DNA of 64,000 nt from Pseudomonas putida (GTDB lineage Bacteria > Pseudomonadota > Gammaproteobacteria > Pseudomonadales > Pseudomonadaceae). A model generated the notes under the pieces. The model saw nothing but the letters and a program-made list of their open reading frames with translations, was not told where the DNA came from and made no database searches. Each line of letters begins with the position of its first letter. The first letter of the stretch is position 1. The DNA lies in the NCBI RefSeq assembly GCF_001976065.1, contig NZ_MNAH01000009.1, positions 201,910 to 265,909 of the forward strand, written 5' to 3'. Of this stretch, positions 8,576 through 16,799 are shown one piece after another. Position numbers and translations under genes: made by a program.

Positions 8576-9538
8576 ATGTCCGATAAAATTGAACTCCGCG
8601 CAGAGGTGCCGTCCGAATTGGGCGGCCAACGCCTCGATCAAGTCGCCGCACAATTATTCGCTGAGCACTCGCGCTCGCGCCTTTCCGCCTGGATCAAAGA
8701 CGGCCGCCTGACTGTGGATGGGGCGGTTGTCCGCCCGCGAGACATCGTTCACGGTGGCGCCATTCTTGAACTCACTGCCGAGCAGGAAGCTCAGGGCGAA
8801 TGGGTCGCTCAAGACATCGCCCTGGACATCGTCTATGAAGACGACGACATCCTGGTGATCAACAAGCCCGCGGGCCTGGTGGTTCACCCGGCTGCCGGCC
8901 ACGCTGATGGCACTTTGCTCAACGCCTTGCTGCACCACGTGCCGGACATCATCAATGTGCCCCGCGCCGGCATCGTGCATCGCCTGGACAAGGACACCAC
9001 CGGTCTGATGGTGGTGGCCAAGACCATTCAGGCGCAGACACAGCTGGTGACTCAGTTGCAGAGCCGCAGCGTCAGCCGGATCTACGAGTGCATCGTGATC
9101 GGCGTGGTAACCGCTGGCGGCAAGATCAATGCGCCGATCGGTCGTCACGGCCAGCAACGCCAGCGCATGGCCGTGATGGAAGGTGGCAAGCAAGCCGTCA
9201 GCCACTACCGCGTGCTCGAGCGTTTCCGTTCCCACACCCACGTGCGGGTGAAGCTGGAAACCGGTCGTACACACCAGATTCGTGTGCACATGGCGCACAT
9301 CAACTTCCCGTTGGTCGGAGATCCTGCCTATGGTGGTCGTTTCCGGATTCCGCCGGCAGCCAACCCGACCATGGTTGAATCGCTGAAGAACTTCCCGCGC
9401 CAGGCACTGCATGCGCGGTTCCTCGAGCTGGATCATCCGACCACCGGTGTTCGCATGAGCTGGGAATCGCCGCTGCCGGAAGACTTCGTCTGGTTGCTGA
9501 CCCTGCTCAAGCAAGACCGTGAGGCATTTGTCGGATGA
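8576..9538 (+). CDS. rluD: 23S rRNA pseudouridine synthase RluD
   Basis: A 320-residue RluA-family synthase: an N-terminal S4 RNA-binding domain (about 15-80) and the catalytic motif HRLDKDTTGLMV with the nucleophile D138. RluD modifies uridines 1911, 1915 and 1917 in helix 69 of 23S rRNA (E. coli numbering), needed for normal ribosome assembly. The ATG at 8576 matches the usual MSDK start. It is divergent from bamD and overlaps pgeF by 4 bases (ATGA), a two-gene unit seen widely in gamma-proteobacteria. Confidence 0.95.
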   Translation: MSDKIELRAEVPSELGGQRLDQVAAQLFAEHSRSRLSAWIKDGRLTVDGAVVRPRDIVHGGAILELTAEQEAQGEWVAQDIALDIVYEDDDILVINKPAGLVVHPAAGHADGTLLNALLHHVPDIINVPRAGIVHRLDKDTTGLMVVAKTIQAQTQLVTQLQSRSVSRIYECIVIGVVTAGGKINAPIGRHGQQRQRMAVMEGGKQAVSHYRVLERFRSHTHVRVKLETGRTHQIRVHMAHINFPLVGDPAYGGRFRIPPAANPTMVESLKNFPRQALHARFLELDHPTTGVRMSWESPLPEDFVWLLTLLKQDREAFVG

Positions 9539-10260
9539 GTGACTGGCTGATTCCTGACTGGCCCGCGCCGGCCGGGGTCAAAGCCTGCGTCACCACCCGT
9601 GCGGGCGGCGTCAGCCTGGCGCCGTTCGACAGCCTCAATCTTGGCGATCACGTCGACGACAGCCCTGAGGCCGTCGCCGAGAATCGCCGGCGTCTGACTG
9701 ACCATTTTTCGATACAGCCGGCCTGGTTGCAGCAGGTTCACGGCATCGTCGTGGCGCATGCCGACCCGAGCCGGGTGGACATTGCCGATGCCAGTTGGAC
9801 TTCTACGCCGGGCATTGCCTGTGCGGCGATGACTGCCGATTGCCTGCCTGTGCTGTTTTGCGACCGTGCCGGTACTCGTGTCGCGGCGGCCCATGCCGGT
9901 TGGCGCGGGTTGGCGGCGGGCGTGCTGGAAGCAACCCTTGACAGCCTGGCGGTGCCACCTGCCGAGGTTTTGGTCTGGCTCGGCCCGGCGATTGGCCCGC
10001 AAGCCTTTGAAGTGGGCCCCGAAGTACGGGAAACCTTCGTCGAGCAACTGCCTGGAGCTGCTCAGGCTTTTGCGCCGAGTCAAAACCCCGGCAAGTTCAT
10101 GGCGGACATTTATATGCTGGCGCGCTTGCGTCTGGCAGCTCAGGGTGTAACCGCTGTTTATGGCGGCGGATTCTGCACCGTCTCCGATCCACGCTTCTTT
10201 TCCTATCGCCGTGCCTCCCGCACTGGCCGATTTGCCTCCCTTATCTGGCTCGAACGCTAG
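9535..10260 (+). CDS. pgeF: Peptidoglycan editing factor PgeF (YfiH/laccase-domain family)
   Basis: A 241-residue member of the multicopper polyphenol oxidase-like YfiH family. Recognisable blocks are CVTTRAGGVS, QQVHG, MTADCLPVLF, AAHAGWRGLAAGVLE and GGGFCTVSDPRFFSYRR; the His and Cys residues in these form the metal site of the family. In E. coli, PgeF (YfiH) keeps L-serine out of the peptidoglycan stem peptide. The start overlaps the rluD stop, so the pair is co-transcribed. Confidence 0.9.
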   Translation: MSDWLIPDWPAPAGVKACVTTRAGGVSLAPFDSLNLGDHVDDSPEAVAENRRRLTDHFSIQPAWLQQVHGIVVAHADPSRVDIADASWTSTPGIACAAMTADCLPVLFCDRAGTRVAAAHAGWRGLAAGVLEATLDSLAVPPAEVLVWLGPAIGPQAFEVGPEVRETFVEQLPGAAQAFAPSQNPGKFMADIYMLARLRLAAQGVTAVYGGGFCTVSDPRFFSYRRASRTGRFASLIWLER

Positions 10261-10290
10261 ACTTGTCTGATCTGCATCAACCTCTCGACG

Positions 10291-10318
10291 CTTGAAACTC
10301 CCAGAATCGACCACATCT
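10291..10318 (+). promoter_or_regulatory. Sigma32 (heat-shock) promoter of clpB
   Basis: CTTGAAA at 10291-10297, a 13-base spacer and CCACATCT at 10311-10318 match the RpoH consensus CTTGAAA/CCCCATNT. It lies about 75 bases before clpB, a well-known heat-shock gene. Confidence 0.8.
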
Positions 10319-10390
10319 ATTGTGCTATCTGGCAGGTTTCTTCATTCAGGATGTTTTATAGGTCCGGCCTGCTCAAAAGGAAGGTGACCC

Positions 10391-12955
10391 ATGCGTATAG
10401 ACCGTTTAACCAGCAAATTGCAGTTAGCGTTGTCCGATGCCCAATCCCTGGCCGTCGGTCTCGATCATCCGGCCATTGAACCGGCGCACTTGATGCAAGC
10501 CCTGCTCGAGCAACAGGGTGGCTCGATCAAGCCCCTGCTGATGCAGGTGGGCTTCGACGTCAACAGCCTGCGAAAAGAGCTGACCAAAGAACTTGACCAG
10601 CTACCGAAGATCCAGAACCCGACCGGCGACGTAAATATGTCGCAGGATCTGGCGCGCCTGCTCAACCAGGCCGATCGCCTGGCCCAGCAAAAGGGCGACC
10701 AGTTCATTTCCAGCGAACTGGTGCTGCTCGCCGCCATGGACGAGAACAGCAAGCTCGGCAAACTGTTGCTCGGTCAGGGCGTGAGCAAGAAAGCCCTGGA
10801 AAACGCGATCAACAACCTGCGTGGCGGTGAGGCGGTCAATGACCCTAACCACGAGGAAGCGCGCCAGGCATTGGATAAATACACCGTCGACCTGACCAAG
10901 CGTGCCGAAGACGGCAAGCTCGATCCGGTGATCGGCCGCGACGATGAAATTCGCCGGACCATCCAGGTGCTGCAACGCCGCACCAAGAACAACCCGGTAC
11001 TGATCGGCGAGCCTGGCGTTGGTAAAACCGCCATCGCCGAAGGCCTGGCCCAGCGCATCATCAACGGCGAAGTGCCGGACGGCCTCAAGGGCAAGCGCTT
11101 GCTCTCCCTGGACATGGGGGCGTTGATTGCCGGTGCCAAGTACCGTGGCGAGTTCGAGGAGCGCCTGAAATCCCTGCTCAATGAATTGTCGAAGCAGGAA
11201 GGGCAGATCATTCTGTTCATCGACGAACTGCACACCATGGTCGGCGCCGGTAAAGGCGAGGGCTCGATGGATGCGGGCAATATGCTCAAGCCGGCCTTGG
11301 CACGTGGCGAGCTGCACTGCGTCGGTGCCACTACGCTCAACGAGTACCGCCAATACATTGAGAAGGACGCCGCCCTTGAGCGACGCTTCCAGAAAGTCCT
11401 GGTGGACGAGCCGAGCGAAGAAGACACCATCGCCATTCTGCGTGGCCTGAAAGAGCGTTACGAGGTCCACCACAAAGTGGCGATCACCGACGGCGCGATC
11501 ATTGCGGCGGCCAAGCTCAGCCATCGCTATATCACTGACCGCCAGTTGCCCGACAAGGCCATCGACCTGATCGACGAGGCTGCCAGCCGCATCCGTATGG
11601 AGATCGACTCCAAGCCGGAAGTACTGGACCGCCTGGAACGTCGCTTGATCCAACTGAAGGTTGAGTCCCAGGCGCTGAAGAAAGAAAGCGACGACGCGGC
11701 GAAGAAACGCCTGGAAAAACTCCAGGAAGAAATCGCCCGTCTTGAGCGTGAGTACTCGGACCTGGAAGAAATCTGGAACTCGGAAAAAGCCGAGGTGCAG
11801 GGTTCTGCCCAAATCCAGCAGAAGATCGAGCAGTCACGCCAGGAGCTGGAAACCGCTCGCCGCAAAGGTGACCTGAACCGCATGGCCGAGTTGCAGTACG
11901 GGGTGATCCCGGACCTGGAGCGCAGCCTGCAAATGGTCGATCAGCATGGCAAACCCGAAAACCAGTTGCTGCGCAGCAAGGTGACTGAAGAAGAGATCGC
12001 CGAAGTCGTTTCGAAGTGGACCGGTATTCCAGTGTCGAAAATGCTCGAAGGCGAGCGCGAAAAATTGATGAAGATGGAAAGCCTGTTGCACCAGCGTGTG
12101 ATCGGCCAGGACGAAGCGGTGGTGGCCGTTTCCAATGCGGTACGGCGCTCCCGTGCCGGCTTGTCCGACCCGAATCGCCCGAGCGGCTCGTTCATGTTCC
12201 TCGGCCCGACCGGTGTCGGTAAAACCGAGCTGTGCAAGGCGCTGGCTGAATTCCTCTTCGATACCGAAGAGGCGATGGTGCGGATCGACATGTCCGAGTT
12301 CATGGAGAAACATTCCGTGGCTCGCCTGATCGGTGCACCACCAGGCTACGTCGGTTACGAAGAGGGCGGTTACCTGACCGAGGCGGTACGTCGCAAGCCT
12401 TACTCGGTGATCCTCATGGACGAAGTCGAAAAGGCGCACCCGGATGTCTTCAACGTCTTGCTGCAAGTGCTGGAAGACGGTCGCCTGACCGACAGCCACG
12501 GCCGCACGGTGGACTTCAAGAATACCGTGATTGTCATGACCTCCAACCTGGGGTCGGTGCAGATCCAGGAGTTGGTGGGTGATCGTGAGGCACAGCGCGC
12601 GGCGGTGATGGATGCGATCTCCACCCACTTCCGGCCGGAGTTCATCAACCGGGTCGACGAAGTGGTGATCTTCGAGCCATTGGCGCGGGATCAGATCGCT
12701 GGCATCACCGAGATCCAGTTGGGCCGCCTGCGCAGTCGCCTGACCGAGCGGGAACTGAAGCTGGAACTGAGCCCCGAGGCCATGGACAAGCTGATCGCGG
12801 TCGGTTACGACCCGGTATACGGCGCACGGCCGCTCAAGAGGGCCATACAGCGCTGGATCGAGAACCCGTTGGCGCAGTTGATCCTTTCGGGTCGATTCAT
12901 GCCGGGCGACACCGCTCATGGCGTGGTGGAGAACGACGAAATCGTCTTCGTCTGA
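10391..12955 (+). CDS. clpB: ATP-dependent disaggregase ClpB
   Basis: An 854-residue class I Hsp100 chaperone. The N-domain spans about 1-145. The first AAA+ module has Walker A GEPGVGKT (K212) and the sensor region LDEYRQYIEKDAALERRFQ-like. The coiled-coil M-domain spans about 400-525 (DRLERRLIQLKVESQALKKE and following). The second AAA+ module has GPTGVGKT (K611) and VILMDEVEKAHPDV. ClpB extracts and refolds aggregated proteins with DnaK. It follows pgeF with its own heat-shock promoter and ends in a strong terminator, so it is monocistronic. An AAGGAAGGTGA Shine-Dalgarno precedes the ATG. Confidence 0.98.
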   Translation: MRIDRLTSKLQLALSDAQSLAVGLDHPAIEPAHLMQALLEQQGGSIKPLLMQVGFDVNSLRKELTKELDQLPKIQNPTGDVNMSQDLARLLNQADRLAQQKGDQFISSELVLLAAMDENSKLGKLLLGQGVSKKALENAINNLRGGEAVNDPNHEEARQALDKYTVDLTKRAEDGKLDPVIGRDDEIRRTIQVLQRRTKNNPVLIGEPGVGKTAIAEGLAQRIINGEVPDGLKGKRLLSLDMGALIAGAKYRGEFEERLKSLLNELSKQEGQIILFIDELHTMVGAGKGEGSMDAGNMLKPALARGELHCVGATTLNEYRQYIEKDAALERRFQKVLVDEPSEEDTIAILRGLKERYEVHHKVAITDGAIIAAAKLSHRYITDRQLPDKAIDLIDEAASRIRMEIDSKPEVLDRLERRLIQLKVESQALKKESDDAAKKRLEKLQEEIARLEREYSDLEEIWNSEKAEVQGSAQIQQKIEQSRQELETARRKGDLNRMAELQYGVIPDLERSLQMVDQHGKPENQLLRSKVTEEEIAEVVSKWTGIPVSKMLEGEREKLMKMESLLHQRVIGQDEAVVAVSNAVRRSRAGLSDPNRPSGSFMFLGPTGVGKTELCKALAEFLFDTEEAMVRIDMSEFMEKHSVARLIGAPPGYVGYEEGGYLTEAVRRKPYSVILMDEVEKAHPDVFNVLLQVLEDGRLTDSHGRTVDFKNTVIVMTSNLGSVQIQELVGDREAQRAAVMDAISTHFRPEFINRVDEVVIFEPLARDQIAGITEIQLGRLRSRLTERELKLELSPEAMDKLIAVGYDPVYGARPLKRAIQRWIENPLAQLILSGRFMPGDTAHGVVENDEIVFV

Positions 12956-12976
12956 GCCATAACAACAGCAAAATCG

Positions 12977-13006
12977 AAAAGGCCTCGCATTGCGAGGCCT
13001 TTTTTT
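12977..13006 (+). terminator. Terminator of clpB
   Basis: A 9-bp stem AAGGCCTCG/CGAGGCCTT with loop CATTG is followed by a run of T. It lies 21 bases after the clpB stop. Confidence 0.9.
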
Positions 13007-13139
13007 CATTCAGGCTGTTGAACTCAAAGGAAAAGGCTTGTAAAGTGCGCCCCGCAGTAAGTCACCCGCCAGGGTTTCTGCTAACAAGCAGGAATCTAAA
13101 ATAAGTTGCAAATCATTAACTTGAAAGCAAATTAGGGGG

Positions 13140-13167
13140 TTGACAGAGGTTGTAGAAATTGTAGAAT
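13140..13167 (+). promoter_or_regulatory. Promoter of the tRNA cluster
   Basis: TTGACA at 13140-13145, 16 bases, TAGAAT at 13162-13167, followed by a GC-rich discriminator (AGCGCGCC). This matches stable-RNA promoters, including those before the 16S gene at the end of the window. No gene was seen in the rest of 13007-13255. Confidence 0.8.
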
Positions 13168-13255
13168 AGCGCGCCTCAGACACACGAACGCAGCGATGCG
13201 AACGGGTCGAAGAGAACGCAGTAAAGCTACAAAGTTGTAAATTGAAATGTGTAGT

Positions 13256-13331
13256 TCCGTGATAGCTCAGTCGGTAGAGCAAATGACTGTTAATCATTGG
13301 GTCCCAGGTTCGAGTCCTGGTCACGGAGCCA
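13256..13331 (+). tRNA. tRNA-Asn (GTT)
   Basis: A 76-base cloverleaf from TCCGTGATAGCTCAG to the encoded CCA. The anticodon GTT lies in the loop CTGTTAA. Acceptor stem TCCGTGA pairs with TCACGGA. It is the first of four tRNAs. Confidence 0.95.
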
Positions 13332-13340
13332 ATTTCAAGC

Positions 13341-13417
13341 CGGGGTATAGCGCAGTCCGGTAGCGCGCCTGCTTTGGGAGCAGGATGTCAGGAGTTCGAA
13401 TCCCCTTACCCCGACCA
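13341..13417 (+). tRNA. tRNA-Pro (TGG), copy 1
   Basis: A 77-base tRNA starting CGGGGTATAGCGCAG and ending with encoded CCA; the anticodon TGG lies in the loop TTTGGGA. It follows tRNA-Asn by 9 bases. An identical copy is at 13594-13670. Confidence 0.95.
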
Positions 13418-13422
13418 TTTTT

Positions 13423-13498
13423 GGGTCGTTAGCTCAGTTGGTAGAGCAGTTGGCTTTTAACCAATTGGTCGTAGGTTCGAATCCCACACGACCCACCA
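13423..13498 (+). tRNA. tRNA-Lys (TTT)
   Basis: A 76-base tRNA from GGGTCGTTAGCTCAG to encoded CCA; the anticodon TTT lies in the loop CTTTTAA. It lies 5 bases after the first tRNA-Pro. Confidence 0.95.
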
Positions 13499-13562
13499 TT
13501 TTTGAAACCAGTTAACGCTGGAATCGAATCTTAAGATCAGACGCCAAAAGCTCTGTTCGCAG

Positions 13563-13591
13563 AAGGCGCCTTTAAAAGGTGCCTTTTTTTT
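13563..13591 (+). terminator. Terminator between tRNA-Lys and second tRNA-Pro
   Basis: AAGGCGCC and GGTGCCTT (one G-T pair) form a stem followed by eight T. It ends only 2 bases before the second tRNA-Pro. Confidence 0.75.
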
Positions 13592-13593
13592 AC

Positions 13594-13670
13594 CGGGGTA
13601 TAGCGCAGTCCGGTAGCGCGCCTGCTTTGGGAGCAGGATGTCAGGAGTTCGAATCCCCTTACCCCGACCA
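13594..13670 (+). tRNA. tRNA-Pro (TGG), copy 2
   Basis: Identical over all 77 bases to copy 1 at 13341-13417. It starts right after a terminator-like hairpin, so it may be expressed by read-through or separately; no room for a promoter exists directly before it. A terminator follows. Confidence 0.95.
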
Positions 13671-13674
13671 TATT

Positions 13675-13711
13675 AAAAATCCTCGTGTCGAAAGATACGG
13701 GGATTTTTTTT
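13675..13711 (+). terminator. Terminator after second tRNA-Pro
   Basis: AAAATCC-CGTGTC and GATACG-GGATTTT pair around a GAAA loop, followed by a T-run. It closes the tRNA cluster. Confidence 0.85.
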
Positions 13712-13744
13712 GCCCGCGAGAAACCTGCAATAGCGCAAAACCAA

Positions 13745-13834
13745 TGTGGGAGCGGGCTTGCTCGCGAAAGCGGTGTGTCAGTCGACATAAAAGTTGAATG
13801 ACACACCGCTTTCGCGAGCAAGCCCGCTCCCACA
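13745..13834. repeat. Paired REP element (long inverted repeat)
   Basis: TGTGGGAGCGGGCTTGCTCG at the left and its exact reverse complement at the right form arms of about 37 bases, continuing through CGAAAGCGGTGTGT. This is the common extragenic REP pair of fluorescent pseudomonads. It sits between the tRNA cluster and the convergent ndh gene. Related copies are at 34246-34333 and 38147-38249. Confidence 0.9.
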
Positions 13835-13844
13835 GGTTTTTACA

Positions 13845-15143
13845 TCAGTGCAGCTTCAGGCGCGGCTCGGTGCCGCGACCAATCTTGCTGCCCAGCATCA
13901 GCATCGCCGTGCGAAACGGCCCGTACAGGGCCATCTGGTGCATCCGGTACAACGACACATAGAACATCCGCGCCAGCCAGCCTTCCAGCATGACGCTCCC
14001 GGTCAGGTTACCCATCAAGTTACCCACAGCCGAAAAGCGCGACAGCGAGATCAGCGAACCGTAGTCGGTGTACTTGTACTCCGGCAGCGCCTTGCCTTCG
14101 ATCCGCAGTTTCAGCGATTTTGCGAGCAACGACGCCTGCTGATGCGCAGCCTGGGCGCGCGGCGGCACATTGCGGTCAGTGCCTGGTTGCGGACAGGCCG
14201 CGCAGTCACCGAAAGCGAAGATATTCTCGTCACGGGTGGTTTGCAGGGTCGGCAGCACTTGCAGTTGATTGATGCGGTTGGTTTCCAGGCCATCGATGTC
14301 CTTGAGGAACGCCGGTGCACGAATCCCGGCAGCCCAGACTTTCAGGCTGGCGTTGATCACTTTGCCATCCGCGGTGATCAGGCTGTCTGCGGTCACCTCG
14401 CTGACCGCAGCATTGGTCATGACGTTGACCCCGAGTTTTTCCAGGGTTTTATGCACAGGCCCGCCAATCCGTTCCGGCAGGGCCGGCAGCACCCGTGGAC
14501 CGGCTTCGATCAGGGTGATGTGCATGTTTTCCGGTTTGATCCGGTCCAGCCCGTAGGCCGCCAGTTCATGGGCGGCGTTATGCAGCTCGGCGGCCAGTTC
14601 GACCCCGGTGGCACCGGCACCGACGATGGCGACGCTGATCTGCTCGATCTTGTCGGTCTGCCCGGCGTGCGCGCGCAAGTAGTGGTTGAGCAACTGCTGA
14701 TGGAAGCGCTCGGCCTGTTTGCGGGTATCGAGGAACAGGCAGTGCTGCGCCGCGCCCAGGGTGCCGAAATCGTTGGTGGTGCTGCCGACGGAAATCACCA
14801 GTGAGTCGTATGGCACTTCCCGGGCGGGCACCAGTTCCAGGCCTGCTTCATCATAAGTGGCGGCCAGCTGGATTTTTTTATTGGCGCGATCAAGCCCGCT
14901 CATGCGTCCCAGTTGGAACTCGAAGTGGTTCCATTTGGCCTGGGCAACATAGTTGAGTTCGTCTTCGGACGAGTTCAACGACCCGGCAGCGACTTCGTGC
15001 AACAGCGGTTTCCAGATGTGGGTCAGGTTAGCGTCGACCAACATCACGCTGGCCGTGCCGCGTTTGCCCAGAGTCTTACCCAGACGGGTAGCCAACTCCA
15101 GACCGCCGGCGCCGCCGCCGACAATGACAATACGATGGGACAT
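13845..15143 (-). CDS. ndh: Type II NADH dehydrogenase (NAD(P)/FAD-dependent oxidoreductase)
   Basis: A 432-residue flavoprotein. The FAD-binding fold is at residues 4-30 (IVIVGGGAGGLELATRLG) and a second dinucleotide fold begins SVAIVGAGATGVELAAELH. The blocks DANLTHIWKPLLHEVAAGS and NIFAFGDCAACPQPG are characteristic of NDH-2. The C-terminus (about 375-420) contains amphipathic helices for membrane docking. NDH-2 passes electrons from NADH to quinone without pumping protons. The ATG at 15143 gives the usual MSHRIVIVGGG start. Its 3' end runs into the REP pair. Confidence 0.9.
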   Translation of the reverse strand: MSHRIVIVGGGAGGLELATRLGKTLGKRGTASVMLVDANLTHIWKPLLHEVAAGSLNSSEDELNYVAQAKWNHFEFQLGRMSGLDRANKKIQLAATYDEAGLELVPAREVPYDSLVISVGSTTNDFGTLGAAQHCLFLDTRKQAERFHQQLLNHYLRAHAGQTDKIEQISVAIVGAGATGVELAAELHNAAHELAAYGLDRIKPENMHITLIEAGPRVLPALPERIGGPVHKTLEKLGVNVMTNAAVSEVTADSLITADGKVINASLKVWAAGIRAPAFLKDIDGLETNRINQLQVLPTLQTTRDENIFAFGDCAACPQPGTDRNVPPRAQAAHQQASLLAKSLKLRIEGKALPEYKYTDYGSLISLSRFSAVGNLMGNLTGSVMLEGWLARMFYVSLYRMHQMALYGPFRTAMLMLGSKIGRGTEPRLKLH

Positions 15144-15203
15144 GGGGATAACTCGCAAGGCTAAAGGAAATCGATGTGGTTACCCAAGCGAGCGCGAGGC
15201 AGC

Positions 15204-15377
15204 TCATAGCGTCAGGTAACTGATAAGTCGGCTCAACAGGCCAAGACCAATGGTCACTGCCAATACCAGCACCAGGAGCATCCACGGCCGGAAAGGCCGG
15301 CGCTCGACTCGGTGCTGGGACAACTGCAGGTACTCTTCGACATGCTTTTGGTCGTCGGGGTTCAGGCGGCTGGTCAT
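15204..15377 (-). CDS. DUF3094 family small membrane protein
   Basis: A 57-residue protein that starts MTSRLNPDDQKHVEEYLQLS and ends in one membrane helix (PWMLLVLVLAVTIGLGLLS). It lies upstream of ndh on the same strand with a gap of 60 bases. It matches the short Pseudomonas proteins annotated as DUF3094; the function is unknown. I found it by translating the gap, since it is below the usual length cutoff for gene calling. Confidence 0.85.
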   Translation of the reverse strand: MTSRLNPDDQKHVEEYLQLSQHRVERRPFRPWMLLVLVLAVTIGLGLLSRLISYLTL

Positions 15378-15428
15378 AAAGGCCTCGTCAGGTAGACGTT
15401 GCTGAAGGTGTTGAAGCTACAGGCTGAT

Positions 15429-15956
15429 TCAACGAACGTTGAACGGAGCATAGCCGCTGTCCGGAATGGGCTCGACGCTCACCGTGTCGTCCAGGCGAAT
15501 GATGCCACTTTGTAACACCCGGGCGGTGATTCCGCCATGTCCACGCACCGCCTGAAACGTTCCGGGACCCAGGTTGGCTTGCAGCCGTGCGCAGGGTTGG
15601 CACCAGCCGGTGGTTTCGAAAATCGCCTTGCCGATGCGAAAGCGCCGGCCCTTGAGGCTGAACAGATTGATCCCACTGATAACGAGATTGCGGCGCAAAT
15701 CTTCAGGCTTGACCGGTTGATCGTCCGGGCGGCCCATCAGCGAACTGATCACTGCCAGGTGCTCCCACTGAATCAGTGTTACCTGACGCGCATTGCGAAT
15801 GCCGGGTCGGGCACGATCGCCCGTCAGGCCGGCCTCGAGCCGCGCTTCCACGGCATCCAGTTCGATCATTGCCACGTGACGTTCCGGGCGCACGCCGATC
15901 CAGCGTACGCGGCCGGTTTGCGGGACTTCGGCAATCAGTTCCTGCAATGGGCTCAC
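15429..15956 (-). CDS. MOSC domain protein
   Basis: A 175-residue MOSC (molybdenum cofactor sulfurase C-terminal) domain protein. The core blocks are GDRARPGIRNARQVTLIQWE, LRRNLVISGINLFSLKGRRF and the Cys-bearing TTGWCQPCARLQ. MOSC proteins bind molybdenum cofactor or carry sulfur; the substrate of this single-domain form is not known. The start overlaps the end of the DUF1780 gene by 4 bases (ATGA), so the two form an operon. Confidence 0.85.
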   Translation of the reverse strand: MSPLQELIAEVPQTGRVRWIGVRPERHVAMIELDAVEARLEAGLTGDRARPGIRNARQVTLIQWEHLAVISSLMGRPDDQPVKPEDLRRNLVISGINLFSLKGRRFRIGKAIFETTGWCQPCARLQANLGPGTFQAVRGHGGITARVLQSGIIRLDDTVSVEPIPDSGYAPFNVR

Positions 15957-16579
15957 AGGCTGATCCCGACGTCGAACACGATGCTGCGTCCCAGGTTACT
16001 GCGCAGGAAGTCCGGTGCATCGGGATGCGCGAACAGCACGCGGGCGAAGGTCGGGCCCACCAGCGACAGCGAGCGCCAGCCTTGGCGCAGGTATTCGGTG
16101 GGCGGCGGGAAATGACTGTTGAGGTCCAGCACTTCGCGCTTGAGGCTGGCGAAGGCAATGATGTCCAGCTCGCCCAGATCCATGCCGCGTTCTTTGTAGT
16201 TGTGCGCTTTTTTACGCAAGGTCGGCGCCAGGCGCAGCAAGAACTCGTTGGCCGGTATGCGCCGGGGCTTGGCCTCGCGCCGTACCAGCTGGCTCAAGGA
16301 AAACGCGCTGCGCCGCCTCTGCAGTTCGTCGCGCCATTCATCATTGAGGCGGCGGCCTTCGTCGAGCACGAAGAAGACCTCGAAACTGGCGTCGCGAAAC
16401 AACACGTCCGGCGGCTCACCGGCCGGGGCGAATTCGTCGGCGCGGTAGGGAATGTTCAAGCCTTGCAGCAGGCGTTGGCAAACCCAACGCTCCCGCTCCC
16501 ATTTGCGGGCATTGGAAAGGAACGCGTTGGCTTGCTCGGCCGCAATGGTCAGCAGGCGTAAGTAATCTGAATCATCCAT
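15953..16579 (-). CDS. DUF1780 domain protein
   Basis: A 208-residue cytoplasmic protein beginning MDDSDYLRLLTIAAEQANAF. It matches a conserved pseudomonad family (DUF1780) of unknown function. No catalytic motif is visible. Start at the ATG at 16579; the longer in-frame extension to 16846 crosses the benK promoter and was rejected. It is the first gene of a pair with the MOSC gene. Confidence 0.85.
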   Translation of the reverse strand: MDDSDYLRLLTIAAEQANAFLSNARKWERERWVCQRLLQGLNIPYRADEFAPAGEPPDVLFRDASFEVFFVLDEGRRLNDEWRDELQRRRSAFSLSQLVRREAKPRRIPANEFLLRLAPTLRKKAHNYKERGMDLGELDIIAFASLKREVLDLNSHFPPPTEYLRQGWRSLSLVGPTFARVLFAHPDAPDFLRSNLGRSIVFDVGISL

Positions 16580-16671
16580 ACGCCCAAGCTTAGCGCTCAA
16601 ATGTGATTGCAAAGAAGACAGTTTATCGGAGAGGGGCAAAACCTCTCGCTCCCCAGCCCGATTCAGAGCGC

Positions 16672-16707
16672 TGCACAAAACGGATAGTGGTCTGCGCAAT
16701 GCGGATA
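16672..16707 (+). promoter_or_regulatory. Tandem XylS/BenR-type operator
   Basis: Two direct repeats fit the XylS/BenR half-site pattern TGCA-N6-GGNTA: TGCA-N6-GGATA at 16672-16686 and TGCG-N6-GGATA at 16693-16707. The repeats are 21 bases apart, the same spacing as in the Pm promoter. The proximal repeat overlaps the likely -35 box by 2 bases, again as in Pm. This predicts benzoate-dependent activation by BenR of the benK-benE-porin genes. Confidence 0.8.
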
Positions 16708-16734
16708 TTGGCCCGCGCCTGGTGACTCTACCCT
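16706..16734 (+). promoter_or_regulatory. Predicted benK promoter (-35/-10)
   Basis: TATTGG at 16706-16711 and TACCCT at 16729-16734 are 17 bases apart. Both are poor matches to sigma70, as expected of an activator-dependent promoter. Confidence 0.55.
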
Positions 16735-16799
16735 CGGCTGTACGGACGTAAGCCGTGCTACCGCTGCTCCTGGAAAAACAACAACAAGAGATGAATGCC

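Noticed and set aside
13010..13324. Minus-strand frame of about 104 codons over the tRNA promoter
   Set aside because: It crosses the tRNA-Asn gene and its promoter and has no recognised domain.
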